Below, one piece after another: positions 37,476 through 46,366 of a stretch of DNA of 64,000 nt. The DNA comes from Maribellus sp. CM-23 (GTDB taxonomy: Bacteria > Bacteroidota > Bacteroidia > Bacteroidales > Prolixibacteraceae). The notes below the pieces were generated by a model. The model was given only the letters and a program-made list of their open reading frames with translations, did no database searches and was not told the origin of the DNA. Location of the stretch: assembly GCF_021354595.1 (NCBI RefSeq), contig NZ_JADWYJ010000009.1, positions 62,001 to 126,000 on the forward strand, written 5' to 3'. A program made the position numbers and the translations under genes. Each line of letters opens with the position of its first letter. Position 1 is the first letter of the stretch.

Positions 37476-38360
37476 CTAATTCACCCGGCGAATCCCCGCA
37501 AAATTACTCCGAAACTCCGTTGGAGTGGTCCCCTTTCTCCTTTTAAATATTCGGTTGAAATTGGCCAGGTTATTAAAACCACAGCGAAAAGCAATCTCTG
37601 AAATACTATCGTTATTTTCAATAAGCTGGCGCGTTGCAAAACCAATGCGCGTATCATTCAAAAAATCAATAAAAGTTTTGCCGGTTCGTTGCTTAATAAA
37701 TCGACTGAACGACACTTCTGTCATACGCGACAAATCGGCCACCTCCTCCACCTTGATCTTACGCATATAGTTCTTCTGAACAAATTCATAAACTCGCTGA
37801 ATCTTCTCGTTGCTGTAAAAATCATCATGCTTCCCGGTTGAAGAAGACAAAGTCTGTTGATTTCTGGAGGTGGAAAGATCGAAAAGTAGCGAGAGCAATT
37901 CCATAAAAGCATCCATGCCATTTAAACTAGCCAGCTTTTCAATACGTCCCTGCATTTGTCGAGCCGTTTCTTCGGAAAAAGTTATTCCCCACAAGGAGCG
38001 TTTTAACAGGTCGCGAACCGGCTGCATAATGTTCCGATTCAGCAAGTTTTCATCAAATAAGTCGCGGTGAAACTGAACGGTAATTTCCCGCACTTTGGTT
38101 GACAGACAATCGCCCTGCTCCCAAGAATGAGGCAAATTAGGACCAAGCAAAACCAGTTCCAACTCCCCTATTTCAGCAATATGGTCGCCAACAATTCTTT
38201 TTACACCGGGGGCATGAGCAATAAAATTCAACTCATACTCAGGATGGAAATGTGGCGGAAAGTCAAATTTATCCTTCCACCGATCAAAAACCAACAAACA
38301 ATCTTCAGCTGTCAATGGCGTAATTTCCCGATTAAAAAAGGTCGATTTTGCAGATTCCAT
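37476..38360 (-). CDS. AraC family transcriptional regulator
   Basis: A 294-residue regulator with an N-terminal cupin-like sensing domain (DFPPHFHPEYELNFIAHAPG, GPNLPHSWEQGD) and a C-terminal AraC-type double helix-turn-helix (IKVEEVADLSRMTEVSFSRF, ISEIAFRCGFNNLANFNRIF). It is divergent from the sodium:sugar symporter gene across 164 bases, so it probably controls the symporter-GH130-epimerase operon in response to mannobiose or a related sugar. Cupin-AraC activators of this build commonly control sugar uptake operons in Bacteroidota. Confidence 0.92.
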   Translation of the reverse strand: MESAKSTFFNREITPLTAEDCLLVFDRWKDKFDFPPHFHPEYELNFIAHAPGVKRIVGDHIAEIGELELVLLGPNLPHSWEQGDCLSTKVREITVQFHRDLFDENLLNRNIMQPVRDLLKRSLWGITFSEETARQMQGRIEKLASLNGMDAFMELLSLLFDLSTSRNQQTLSSSTGKHDDFYSNEKIQRVYEFVQKNYMRKIKVEEVADLSRMTEVSFSRFIKQRTGKTFIDFLNDTRIGFATRQLIENNDSISEIAFRCGFNNLANFNRIFKRRKGTTPTEFRSNFAGIRRVN

Positions 38361-38391
38361 ATTTCAATAATACAAAGAATTGATAAAATAG

Positions 38392-38425
38392 TACTTGCCA
38401 ACTGCAAGTATATAAAATATTTTTG
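38392..38425 (+). promoter_or_regulatory. Symporter operon promoter with candidate AraC operator
   Basis: TATTTTTG at 38418-38425 fits the -7 TAnnTTTG box, with CTTG at 38394-38397 as a possible -33 box 20 bases upstream. Overlapping it is an inverted repeat TACTTGC-N5-GCAAGTA (38392-38410), a candidate regulator site. The predicted leader is about 90 bases long. Confidence 0.5.
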
Positions 38426-38524
38426 ACCCATCATTTTCAAGGCATTCCATCAACCTTGAATTTTTACTTGATAAACATACGTGCAAACAGCAAACAAGCT
38501 ACAAAAAGCTCAAACTAGCAACAT

Positions 38525-40351
38525 ATGAAACTCGGTATCATTGACATCTCTGTTATTATTGCCTATTTGGCCATTACAGTCCTCATCGGGCTGGTTCTTC
38601 GAAAATGGGCACAACGCGACAAATCGGCTTACCTGCTTGGCGGCAACAAACTCCCCTGGTACATGCTGGGCTTATCCAATGCCTCGGGGATGTTCGATAT
38701 TTCCGGCACCATGTGGATGGTTACCCTGGCCGTAGTTTACGGGCTGAAAAGTGTCTGGATCCCCTGGCTCTGGCCTTCTTTCAACCAAATTTTCCTGATG
38801 GTTTACCTGTCGATGTGGCTGAGAAGATCGAACGTAACCACCGGAGCTGAATGGATTAGAACCCGCTTTGGGTCAGGCCGAGAGGCTAAACTTTCGCATA
38901 CAATTGTTATTGCTTTTGCTTTAATCAACTGCCTGGGTTTGATGGCTTACGGTTTCATCGGGCTGGGAAAATTTGTTCAAATCTTTGTCCCTTGGGATAT
39001 TGTTCAACCTTACTTTCCGTTCCATGTAGCAGCAGAATATGTTCCACATGTTTACGGAATCGCCTTCACCCTTTTTGCGGTGTTTTACTCCATTCTTGGC
39101 GGAATGTCGGGGATTGTCTGGGCCGACTTAATTCAATACATCATCATGACGATTTCAGCTGTGGTTATAGCAGTTATTGCCATGACAGCCTTGGGCCATC
39201 AGAGCTTAAATGTACCCGACGGCTGGATGAATCCATTCTTCGGCATCCAATTGGATCTCGACTGGGCTGGTATTATCAATGAGATGAATGATAAAATAAC
39301 ATCAGATGGGTATTCCCTTTTTAGCATCTTTTTCATGATGATGCTATTCAAAGGAGTTTTAGCCAGTGTGGCCGGGCCAATTCCAAATTACGACATGCAA
39401 AAAATCTTATCCACCAAATCGCCTCAAGAAGCTGCAAAAATGAGTGGTTTGGTGAGTGTAGTCCTCGTTCCCGTTCGCTATTTGATGATTACCGGCTTTG
39501 CCGTTTTGGCCATTCTTTATTATGACCAGCTTAACCTGGTAGTAGCCGGCAAAATCGATTTTGAGCAAATCCTACCATCAGCAATCAACCAGTTTGTGCC
39601 GATTGGCTTTACTGGCTTGTTGCTCGCCGGGTTGCTGGCTGCTTTTATGTCTACGTTTGCCGGCACGTTGAATGCAGCGCAGGCTTATTTGGTAAACGAT
39701 ATCTACCTCAACTATTACAAGCCCAATGCTTCCAACCGTGAAATCAAAATAACCAACTACACCACTGGAATTGTTGTGGTTGCCATAAGCATCATTTTTG
39801 GAATTTTCGCAACCGACATTAACTCCATTCTGCAATGGTTAGTCTCCGGATTATATGGAAGTTACATTGCCTCCAACGTTTTAAAATGGCACTGGTGGCG
39901 ATTCAATGGAAGTGGTTTCTTCTGGGGGATGGTTGCCGGCCTGATTCCGGCCTTGATTTTCCCTTACGTATTCACAGAAACGCTGGATTTGTACTATTTC
40001 CCACTGATTTTCCTCATTTCGACAGTTGGCTGTATCGCCGGAACCTACCTGGCCCCACCAACAGAGGAAGGCGTTTTGAAGTCATTTTACAAGAATGTAC
40101 GCCCTTGGGGATTCTGGAAACCAATCCACGACAAAGTCGTTGCGGAAGATCCAAACTTTGTCAAGAAAACGAGTTTTAAGCGCGATGCATTCAATGTTGC
40201 CTTAGGAATCATCGGGCAAACAGCCCTTGTGCTACTTCCCATCTATTTTGTGCTGAAACAAAACATTCCGATGGTGATTACCGCCATCGTTATAGCTGTT
40301 TGTGTCTTTATCATGAAGAAAACCTGGTGGGATAAACTGAATGAGTTTTAG
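38525..40351 (+). CDS. Sodium:solute symporter (SSS family), probable mannobiose/mannoside importer
   Basis: A 608-residue inner-membrane protein with about 14 hydrophobic segments. The SSS signatures are visible: YLLGGNKLPWYMLGLSNASGMF near the start, FYSILGGMSGIVWADLIQY in the middle and LLAGLLAAFMSTFAGTLNAAQAYLVNDIY in the second half, which lies in the conserved sodium/sugar motif region. It heads a three-gene operon with a GH130 phosphorylase and a cellobiose 2-epimerase. The same trio (symporter, mannosylglucose phosphorylase, epimerase) in Bacteroides fragilis takes up and processes beta-1,4-mannobiose, which is the likely substrate here. Length and layout are normal. Confidence 0.9.
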   Translation: MKLGIIDISVIIAYLAITVLIGLVLRKWAQRDKSAYLLGGNKLPWYMLGLSNASGMFDISGTMWMVTLAVVYGLKSVWIPWLWPSFNQIFLMVYLSMWLRRSNVTTGAEWIRTRFGSGREAKLSHTIVIAFALINCLGLMAYGFIGLGKFVQIFVPWDIVQPYFPFHVAAEYVPHVYGIAFTLFAVFYSILGGMSGIVWADLIQYIIMTISAVVIAVIAMTALGHQSLNVPDGWMNPFFGIQLDLDWAGIINEMNDKITSDGYSLFSIFFMMMLFKGVLASVAGPIPNYDMQKILSTKSPQEAAKMSGLVSVVLVPVRYLMITGFAVLAILYYDQLNLVVAGKIDFEQILPSAINQFVPIGFTGLLLAGLLAAFMSTFAGTLNAAQAYLVNDIYLNYYKPNASNREIKITNYTTGIVVVAISIIFGIFATDINSILQWLVSGLYGSYIASNVLKWHWWRFNGSGFFWGMVAGLIPALIFPYVFTETLDLYYFPLIFLISTVGCIAGTYLAPPTEEGVLKSFYKNVRPWGFWKPIHDKVVAEDPNFVKKTSFKRDAFNVALGIIGQTALVLLPIYFVLKQNIPMVITAIVIAVCVFIMKKTWWDKLNEF

Positions 40352-40436
40352 AAAACAGAGATAAATCTCGTTTTTCAAATAATCCCAAAATACGAGTATC
40401 AGTATATCAAATGTCTAACAGTATAATATCTATATA

Positions 40437-41615
40437 ATGAACAAGCTTTTTACAACACGCCTCAACCTGCTTAGCAATGAGCATAAGCAACTGGTTGAGT
40501 GCAAAAACAAGATAGAAGAACGATCCAACGGGATCTTTGAGCGTTACCAGTTCCCCATACTTACTGCTGAGCATGCACCTTTAAACTGGCGCTTTGACTT
40601 ATCTCCAGAGCGCAACCCCTTTTTAATGGAACGACTTGGCATCAATGCTGTATTTAATGCCGGAGCAATCAAGTGGGAGGGCAAATACCTGCTAGCCGCA
40701 AGGGTCGAAGGTTGGGATCGCAAATCGTTCTTTGCCATAGCCGAAAGTCCCAATGGTATTGATCAATTCCGCTTTTGGGATCGCCCAATCAGCCTGCCCC
40801 AAACCGATGATCCGGATGTGAATGTTTACGACATGCGCTTGACAGCCCACGAAGATGGTTGGGTTTATGGTATCTTTTGCACTGAGCGAAAAGATCCGAA
40901 TGCTCCTGATGGAGATACCAGTTCGGCTGTTGCCAATGCTGGCATCGTTCGAAGCCGCGACCTGAAAACATGGGAACGACTACCCGACCTGATCTCTACT
41001 TCGGGACAGCAACGAAATGTGGTCCTTCACCCGGAATTTGTCGATGGCAAATATGCCATTTACACCCGCCCACAGGATGGATTCATCAATGTGGGCAGTG
41101 GCGGTGGTATTGGCCTTGGATTTATCAATCGGATGGAACACCCCAAAGTTGAAAACGAGTGCATCATTCAAAATAAACAATACCACACCGTTTATGAGCT
41201 AAAAAATGGCTTGGGTCCCGCTCCAATCAAAACCAAACATGGCTGGCTGCACCTTGCTCACGGAGTGCGTAATACTGCAGCAGGACTTCGCTATGTATTG
41301 TACCTGTTCATGACTGATTTGGTTGAATTGGATAAGGTTACCCATCATCCAGGTGGATATTTTATGGCACCGCAAGATGACGAGCGAGTTGGCGATGTCT
41401 CCAATGTACTATTTTCAAATGGGTGGATTGCAGATGAAGATGGCAAAATCTACATCTATTACGCTTCATCAGACACACGTATGCATGTGGCAACATCCAG
41501 TGTTGACCAGCTGGTTGACTATGTAATGAACACTCCCGAGGATCGTTTTCACTCAGCCCAATCGGTAGATACCATCAATGAATTAATCACCCGAAACGAA
41601 GCCTTTGTAAAATGA
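40437..41615 (+). CDS. GH130 4-O-beta-D-mannosyl-D-glucose phosphorylase
   Basis: A 392-residue five-bladed-propeller phosphorylase without signal peptide, so cytoplasmic. NAVFNAGAIKWEGKYLLAARVEG and DPDVNVYDMRLTAHEDG, whose Asp near residue 131 is the GH130 proton donor, are family motifs; TSGQQRNVVLHPEFVDGKYA and HGWLHLAHGVRNTA shape the phosphate and sugar sites. The length and sequence match subfamily GH130_1, which phosphorolyses mannosyl-beta-1,4-glucose to mannose-1-phosphate and glucose. Its partner epimerase makes this substrate from mannobiose. The shorter N-glycan type (mannosyl-GlcNAc phosphorylase) was considered but fits less well. Confidence 0.88.
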   Translation: MNKLFTTRLNLLSNEHKQLVECKNKIEERSNGIFERYQFPILTAEHAPLNWRFDLSPERNPFLMERLGINAVFNAGAIKWEGKYLLAARVEGWDRKSFFAIAESPNGIDQFRFWDRPISLPQTDDPDVNVYDMRLTAHEDGWVYGIFCTERKDPNAPDGDTSSAVANAGIVRSRDLKTWERLPDLISTSGQQRNVVLHPEFVDGKYAIYTRPQDGFINVGSGGGIGLGFINRMEHPKVENECIIQNKQYHTVYELKNGLGPAPIKTKHGWLHLAHGVRNTAAGLRYVLYLFMTDLVELDKVTHHPGGYFMAPQDDERVGDVSNVLFSNGWIADEDGKIYIYYASSDTRMHVATSSVDQLVDYVMNTPEDRFHSAQSVDTINELITRNEAFVK

Positions 41616-42805
41616 AACAAGAGCTGATTGATCAATTCAAACACGAAGTTGAGCAAGAGCTGCACCGCATTATGGACTTTTGGCTTAGCCGAATGCCAGA
41701 CCAACACCATGGCGGATTCCTGGGAGAACTAGATTTCTTTGGCAAGCCGGTTCCTGATGCTCCCAAAGGAATCATTTTAAACACACGAATCCTTTGGACT
41801 TTTTCAACCGTTGCCCAACAATCTCAGAAACACGAACATATTGAAATGGCCAAGCGTGCCTATCAATATTTACTGGATCATTTTCTGGACCAGGAGTTTG
41901 GGGGAGTTGTCTGGACGGTGGATTATCAAGGGAAAACCCAAAACAGCCGAAAGCAAATCTATGCGCAAGCCTTTTTCATCTATGCCCTGTCGGCCTATTA
42001 CCAACTAACCAAAGAACAGCAAGCTCTGGACTTAGCAATCAGCCTTTTTGATTTGCTGGAAGAAAAAGCAACAGACCCAATACATGGCGGCTACCTCGAT
42101 GCATTTGACAAAAAATGGAAAGAACTAGACGACATGCGACTGAGCGAGAAGGATCTAAATGAAAAGAAGATCTTAAACACTCACCTTCACCTGCTGGAGG
42201 CCTATTCAAGTTTAGCCCAGGTTTATCCCAATCCAAAGGTCAAGCAAGCACTAAATAAGTTACTCCAACTATTCAAAGAGAAATTTATTCGGGCTGACTT
42301 TCACCTCAACATGTTCTTTGATGAACACTGGAACATCAAAAGCCAACTGGTATCTTACGGACACGACATTGAAACTTCGTGGCTGCTTTACGAAGCGGCC
42401 GAAGAAGTAGCCACTCCAACTGATTTGAAAGAAATTAGGGAGCTGGCCGTCCAAATGACAAGAACATTTGTAGCCGAAGGCATCACTACTGATGGTGGTG
42501 TTCTCAATGAATTTGACCGATCAACCGGCCACCTGGATACTGATTATCATTGGTGGCCACAGATTGAAGCAATTGTGGGCTTGATTAACGCCTGGCAACT
42601 TTCTAAAGACGAACAGTTTTTAACCAAAGCGTTTAAAGTATGGGAGTTTACCAAGAACAACTTATTTGACTTGGAGCATGGGGAATGGCACTGGTCAGTT
42701 AATCAGGATCTAAAGCCGGATCAATCCCAAGTGAAAGCCGGATTCTGGAAATGTCCGTACCACAATGGCAGAGGCTGCCTAGAAATTCTGAAACGACTGC
42801 AATAA
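41612..42805 (+). CDS. Cellobiose 2-epimerase (AGE family)
   Basis: A 397-residue (alpha/alpha)6-barrel epimerase. Catalytic and binding motifs of the N-acylglucosamine/cellobiose 2-epimerase family are visible: HHGGFLGELDFFG near the start, KQIYAQAFFIYALSAYYQL, SYGHDIETSWLLYEAAE (His near 250), DYHWWPQIEAIVG (His near 311) and GFWKCPYHNGRGCLEIL (His near 388). It converts beta-1,4-mannobiose to mannosyl-glucose (and cellobiose to glucosyl-mannose). Its ATG overlaps the stop codon of the GH130 gene (ATGA), indicating coupled translation. It completes the phosphorolytic mannobiose route. Confidence 0.92.
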   Translation: MKQELIDQFKHEVEQELHRIMDFWLSRMPDQHHGGFLGELDFFGKPVPDAPKGIILNTRILWTFSTVAQQSQKHEHIEMAKRAYQYLLDHFLDQEFGGVVWTVDYQGKTQNSRKQIYAQAFFIYALSAYYQLTKEQQALDLAISLFDLLEEKATDPIHGGYLDAFDKKWKELDDMRLSEKDLNEKKILNTHLHLLEAYSSLAQVYPNPKVKQALNKLLQLFKEKFIRADFHLNMFFDEHWNIKSQLVSYGHDIETSWLLYEAAEEVATPTDLKEIRELAVQMTRTFVAEGITTDGGVLNEFDRSTGHLDTDYHWWPQIEAIVGLINAWQLSKDEQFLTKAFKVWEFTKNNLFDLEHGEWHWSVNQDLKPDQSQVKAGFWKCPYHNGRGCLEILKRLQ

Positions 42806-42816
42806 GTCGAGCCAAA

Positions 42817-42858
42817 AGAAAAAGGTACGAACTCATTTTAGAATTCGTACCTTTTTTT
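42817..42858. terminator. Bidirectional terminator between the mannobiose operon and PUL 2
   Basis: A hairpin with arms AAAAAGGTACGAA and TTCGTACCTTTTT ends in T on both strands. It lies between the convergent epimerase and GH92 genes and can end both transcripts. Confidence 0.9.
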
Positions 42859-42884
42859 ATTCGTTGATTCAACTTATACCAATA

Positions 42885-45119
42885 TCATTCAACTCCCCAT
42901 GAACGGTTCGCTTTTGGGCCCATTTCAAGGACCAACTTCCCTCCATTCAAAATAGCCTCGTGTAGAATTTCGGGCTTCACCAAAGCCTGCCCATCTAAAC
43001 TAGCTGACTGAATGTACTTATTCTCCGATGATGCCTGAGGAGCACTTATCTCAAATGTTTTTCCATTTCCTAAATCAATTGTCACCTGCTCAAACACCGG
43101 GCTGCCAATCGAGTAAGTAGTCAATCCGGGGGTTACCGGATAAAAGCCCATGGCTGAGAAAACAACAAAGGCCGACATGCCTCCCCCATCTTCATCGCCC
43201 GGAACGCCCATTAGGTCATTGCGAAACCACTCGTGCAACAGCTTACGCAAGCGCTTTTGGGTTTTCCAAGGTTCACCGGCATAGTTGTACAGGTAAGGAA
43301 CATGCAGCGAAGGCTCATTCGCCATCGAAAACTGCCCAACATTCCCGGTATGATCGGGCAATTGCGCATAAAATGCATACTTACTTCGTCCCAAAGGCTC
43401 AGTAAACATTTCATCCAAACGATTGATGAAATTCGTTTTTCCGCCCATCAGTTCAATCAAGTCAGGGATATTGTGCTGAACATCCCAGCGATAAACCCAG
43501 GCATTATTTTCACCATAATACTTCCGGGCGCCCATGCCCCCCGAAAATTTGTAATCAAATGGCTCAATAAACTTCCCATCCTTGTCTTTCGGGTGAAAGA
43601 AGTCGGTTTGAGAATTGAACAGGTTACGGTAGTTGAAGGAAGCTTCTTTAAACTTTTGGGCATCTTCTTCTTTTCCCAGGATCCGGGCGATCTCAGACAA
43701 ACACCATTCATCATACGAAGTTCCCAGGGTAACCGCAACCGGCTGACGACTTTCAAAGTCATGTACTTCCGGAATTGTTTCCTCCTCCCCTTCGTACAGG
43801 GCTGGAATATAGCCGTGATCTTTATAAAACTGGTCGAGTTCTCCGCCTGGCATGCCCGACCACGGAGCCAAAGTTTTCTCGGTTATTGCTCCTTTGCAGG
43901 CCAGATAAGCTTTCTCTAAATCGAAGTTCCGCAATCCCTTTTGATAGGCATCAATTACCGAAGCAACGCCATGATTTGAATTCATCCGACGGCTATCACC
44001 CGTAATCTCAGGGAAAGTAGGCCACCAAAAGTGATCCATCTGCTCCGACATCAACACAAAAGAATGCAAAATATCTTCTTCCACTTTCGGATCAAGCAAG
44101 ATCCGCAAAGGATGATGTGCCCGGTAGGAGTCCCAAATCCAATCGTCAGTATAAAATGGCCGACCAGCATCTGCATGCACCTCACCATCAAAAGCACTGT
44201 AGTAACGGCCATCTTCTGAAATACACACCGGACGCTCATAGCAACGATACAGCGACGTGTAAAAAACAGTCCGATCATCTTCTGTGCCTCCGGAAACCTT
44301 TATTTTACCTAGAGCTTTGGTCCAAACGTCGCGTCCTTGCTCCTGCAATTGAGCCACCGTTTTGCCGGCCACCTCACGGGTTAAATTGGCCTTAGCCTGC
44401 ACTTCATCAATAAACGAAATTCCATAGCGCATTCGAAGCTGCTTGGTTCCCCGAGGGTACTTCAGCACCAAACAAGCATCCCGGCCTTCCACTTCTTTCT
44501 CGGCATGCAAGCTGCCATCAACCAACGATCCCACTATTTGAGGCATAACCTCCGGCTCCAAATAGAGATACACTTTTGTATTATTCTCGATAAGCTGATA
44601 GCCGCTTAAAGCTTTTCCATCCCAGCTCATGGCTCCATTGCCCGAGTTCAGAATCAGGTAAGCCGGTGCATCCTGCATAAACTTGAACTCGTACGCAGCC
44701 GACTGATGTGATAAGCCAAAGTCAACTTGTACTTGCTGTCCATCCAAAAAAACTGAATAAGAATAAGGAGTCAGCTTTTCCTGATCGTAACTAAAGTTGA
44801 TTACCGGAGCTAAATCCTTCTCCTCTCCCTGAAAAGGACTCAGGTTAAAAGCCGAACTACCGCGATGGCTGGTCACCACCAAAGGCAATCCCTTCAACCT
44901 GATTTCGGTGTAATCACGACGTTCAGGATACACACGCAGCATACTGTTGGGCAAATGAATGGTTGGGAAGGTAGGCACCAACAGGTGACTGATATTCCCC
45001 ATGTACGGATTGACATAATCAACGGGGGAATTTTCAGACTCATCCCCATTATTCGGAACTGAACACGATAGACCAAGAGCCAAAACGGCCAAGGCTATAA
45101 GGTTTAATATTTTTCTCAT
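42885..45119 (-). CDS. GH92 alpha-mannosidase, lipoprotein
   Basis: The ATG at 45119 (preceded by a GTG codon) gives MRKILNLIALAVLALGLSC, a lipoprotein signal with lipobox. The 744-residue protein has the N-terminal GH92 beta domain (VDYVNPYMGNISHLLVPTFP) and the helical catalytic domain with TSLYRCYERP, YTDDWIWDSYRAHHPL, GMPGGELDQFYKDHGYIPA, YYGENNAWVYRWDVQHN, and ending GVPGDEDGGGMSAFVVFSAMGFYPVTPG, where the conserved acidic residues lie. GH92 enzymes are calcium-dependent exo-alpha-mannosidases, often alpha-1,2, acting on N-glycan or yeast-type mannans. It is the last gene of PUL 2, 17 bases after a lipoprotein of unknown family. The linkage is not determinable by eye. Confidence 0.95.
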   Translation of the reverse strand: MRKILNLIALAVLALGLSCSVPNNGDESENSPVDYVNPYMGNISHLLVPTFPTIHLPNSMLRVYPERRDYTEIRLKGLPLVVTSHRGSSAFNLSPFQGEEKDLAPVINFSYDQEKLTPYSYSVFLDGQQVQVDFGLSHQSAAYEFKFMQDAPAYLILNSGNGAMSWDGKALSGYQLIENNTKVYLYLEPEVMPQIVGSLVDGSLHAEKEVEGRDACLVLKYPRGTKQLRMRYGISFIDEVQAKANLTREVAGKTVAQLQEQGRDVWTKALGKIKVSGGTEDDRTVFYTSLYRCYERPVCISEDGRYYSAFDGEVHADAGRPFYTDDWIWDSYRAHHPLRILLDPKVEEDILHSFVLMSEQMDHFWWPTFPEITGDSRRMNSNHGVASVIDAYQKGLRNFDLEKAYLACKGAITEKTLAPWSGMPGGELDQFYKDHGYIPALYEGEEETIPEVHDFESRQPVAVTLGTSYDEWCLSEIARILGKEEDAQKFKEASFNYRNLFNSQTDFFHPKDKDGKFIEPFDYKFSGGMGARKYYGENNAWVYRWDVQHNIPDLIELMGGKTNFINRLDEMFTEPLGRSKYAFYAQLPDHTGNVGQFSMANEPSLHVPYLYNYAGEPWKTQKRLRKLLHEWFRNDLMGVPGDEDGGGMSAFVVFSAMGFYPVTPGLTTYSIGSPVFEQVTIDLGNGKTFEISAPQASSENKYIQSASLDGQALVKPEILHEAILNGGKLVLEMGPKANRSWGVE

Positions 45120-45136
45120 CACTTTAATTTTTGGGC

Positions 45137-46366
45137 TTAATTATTCCAGACTTGCTTGATTGAAGCTTCCAAATTAGCACCTTTTGAGCAAAACTTCCGA
45201 TCATTTGCTTTAAAAATTCGTCGGGAACCATCTCCTGGCGTCAACACACGAACACCGGGCATTTGCAAATAACCATTGGGAGCATTCTCCTGAAGCCACT
45301 GATAAGCATAAGCCATCCATGCTGTCTGATCTTCTGGCGACAGCATGCTAAACCAGGTAATTTCGTCGTAGCCCCACACAAAGTGCGACGTGGTATCAGC
45401 AATTCCGGGCGCCTGGCTAACTCCAAAATTATCGAACTCAACCAGGTAAGGCAAACTCTCACTGTGCCATCCACTGGGAGTTATTCCCCCTTTGCTTTTG
45501 GTATACAAAGCATCTAAATGTCCTACTTCCAAAATGCCTTCCATGGGCTTTCCTGCAAGCTCCTTCACCCGTAACGGAAAAGAATGGAAATCCAGTAGCA
45601 GACGACCATCAACCACCACGCCCTTATTGGGAGTATGCGCATCAAACAACAGGTATTTTCTTCGGGCATGGGTCGACGCATAGGTTCGAACCTGATCCAA
45701 CAATTGCTGAAACTGAGCATGATTCGTATCATTCATTCCAATCAAGGCAATCTGCCCCCAATGAATCGCTTCAAATCCGGCATCGATGTACATGGTTGCT
45801 AAAAAGTAAAACCAATATTGAGTTTCCAATTTGGTTAAATCAGGGACACTGCAGCCTGCTCCCCATAAATCGACATAACGGCCGGAATCGTCCAACATCG
45901 CGTCATAATTGAAATTCCGATGCACAACTTCATGCCCAAAAGCTTCAAACACACGAGCTGGAATCGGCACCTGATTCACTTGCCTGGATACAGCCTCAAA
46001 AATAGCTGCCTGAAAAATGACATCACCATCCTTCTCGTGAACCCGCTCAATCATCTCTTTCATATAATTCTGAAACTCAGGCTTGTTTAGTTGATCCTCG
46101 TTTCCCCAGCGAAAAGCAGCCCGTCCGACGAACTTCGCGCCAATGCTCTCCAAAAACCGGACATCATCGTCTTTACAGGGATTGTAACCATCTTGTGACA
46201 GTTCTGCTTTTACACAAAATTCAGACATGGTTATTGCTTTGGCCAGGTAATTACGAAGAATAGGCTCCGAAATACTTCCTTCGAAAAAATAGGGATCGTC
46301 CTGTTTTCCAGCTCCGGCACAGCCCATCAACAGCAAAATCGCCAACAATCCAACCAACTTATTCAT
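45137..46366 (-). CDS. PUL 2 lipoprotein of unrecognised family, paralogue B
   Basis: The ATG at 46366 gives MNKLVGLLAILLLMGCAG, a lipoprotein signal; the gene overlaps its upstream paralogue by 8 bases. I do not recognise the family. The 409-residue product has regularly spaced strand-like segments ending in acidic or aromatic residues (IHWGQIALIGM, KYLLFDAHTPN, LLLDFHSFPLRV, PYLVEFDNFG, FVWGYDEITWFS), which suggests a TIM-barrel-like fold and possibly a glycoside hydrolase. It is about half identical in motif order to the neighbour at 46359-47657. Its position between a surface protein gene and a GH92 mannosidase makes an endo-acting mannan or glycan hydrolase a reasonable guess, but there is no proof. 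Confidence 0.7.
   Translation of the reverse strand: MNKLVGLLAILLLMGCAGAGKQDDPYFFEGSISEPILRNYLAKAITMSEFCVKAELSQDGYNPCKDDDVRFLESIGAKFVGRAAFRWGNEDQLNKPEFQNYMKEMIERVHEKDGDVIFQAAIFEAVSRQVNQVPIPARVFEAFGHEVVHRNFNYDAMLDDSGRYVDLWGAGCSVPDLTKLETQYWFYFLATMYIDAGFEAIHWGQIALIGMNDTNHAQFQQLLDQVRTYASTHARRKYLLFDAHTPNKGVVVDGRLLLDFHSFPLRVKELAGKPMEGILEVGHLDALYTKSKGGITPSGWHSESLPYLVEFDNFGVSQAPGIADTTSHFVWGYDEITWFSMLSPEDQTAWMAYAYQWLQENAPNGYLQMPGVRVLTPGDGSRRIFKANDRKFCSKGANLEASIKQVWNN

Noticed and set aside
40437..41615. GH130 as an N-glycan mannosyl-GlcNAc phosphorylase
   Set aside because: Length and operon context with symporter and cellobiose 2-epimerase fit the mannosylglucose type better than the shorter GH130_2 enzymes.
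45120..45122. GTG start one codon upstream of the GH92 ATG
   Set aside because: The ATG at 45119 gives the same lipoprotein signal with a standard start, so the GTG is not needed.
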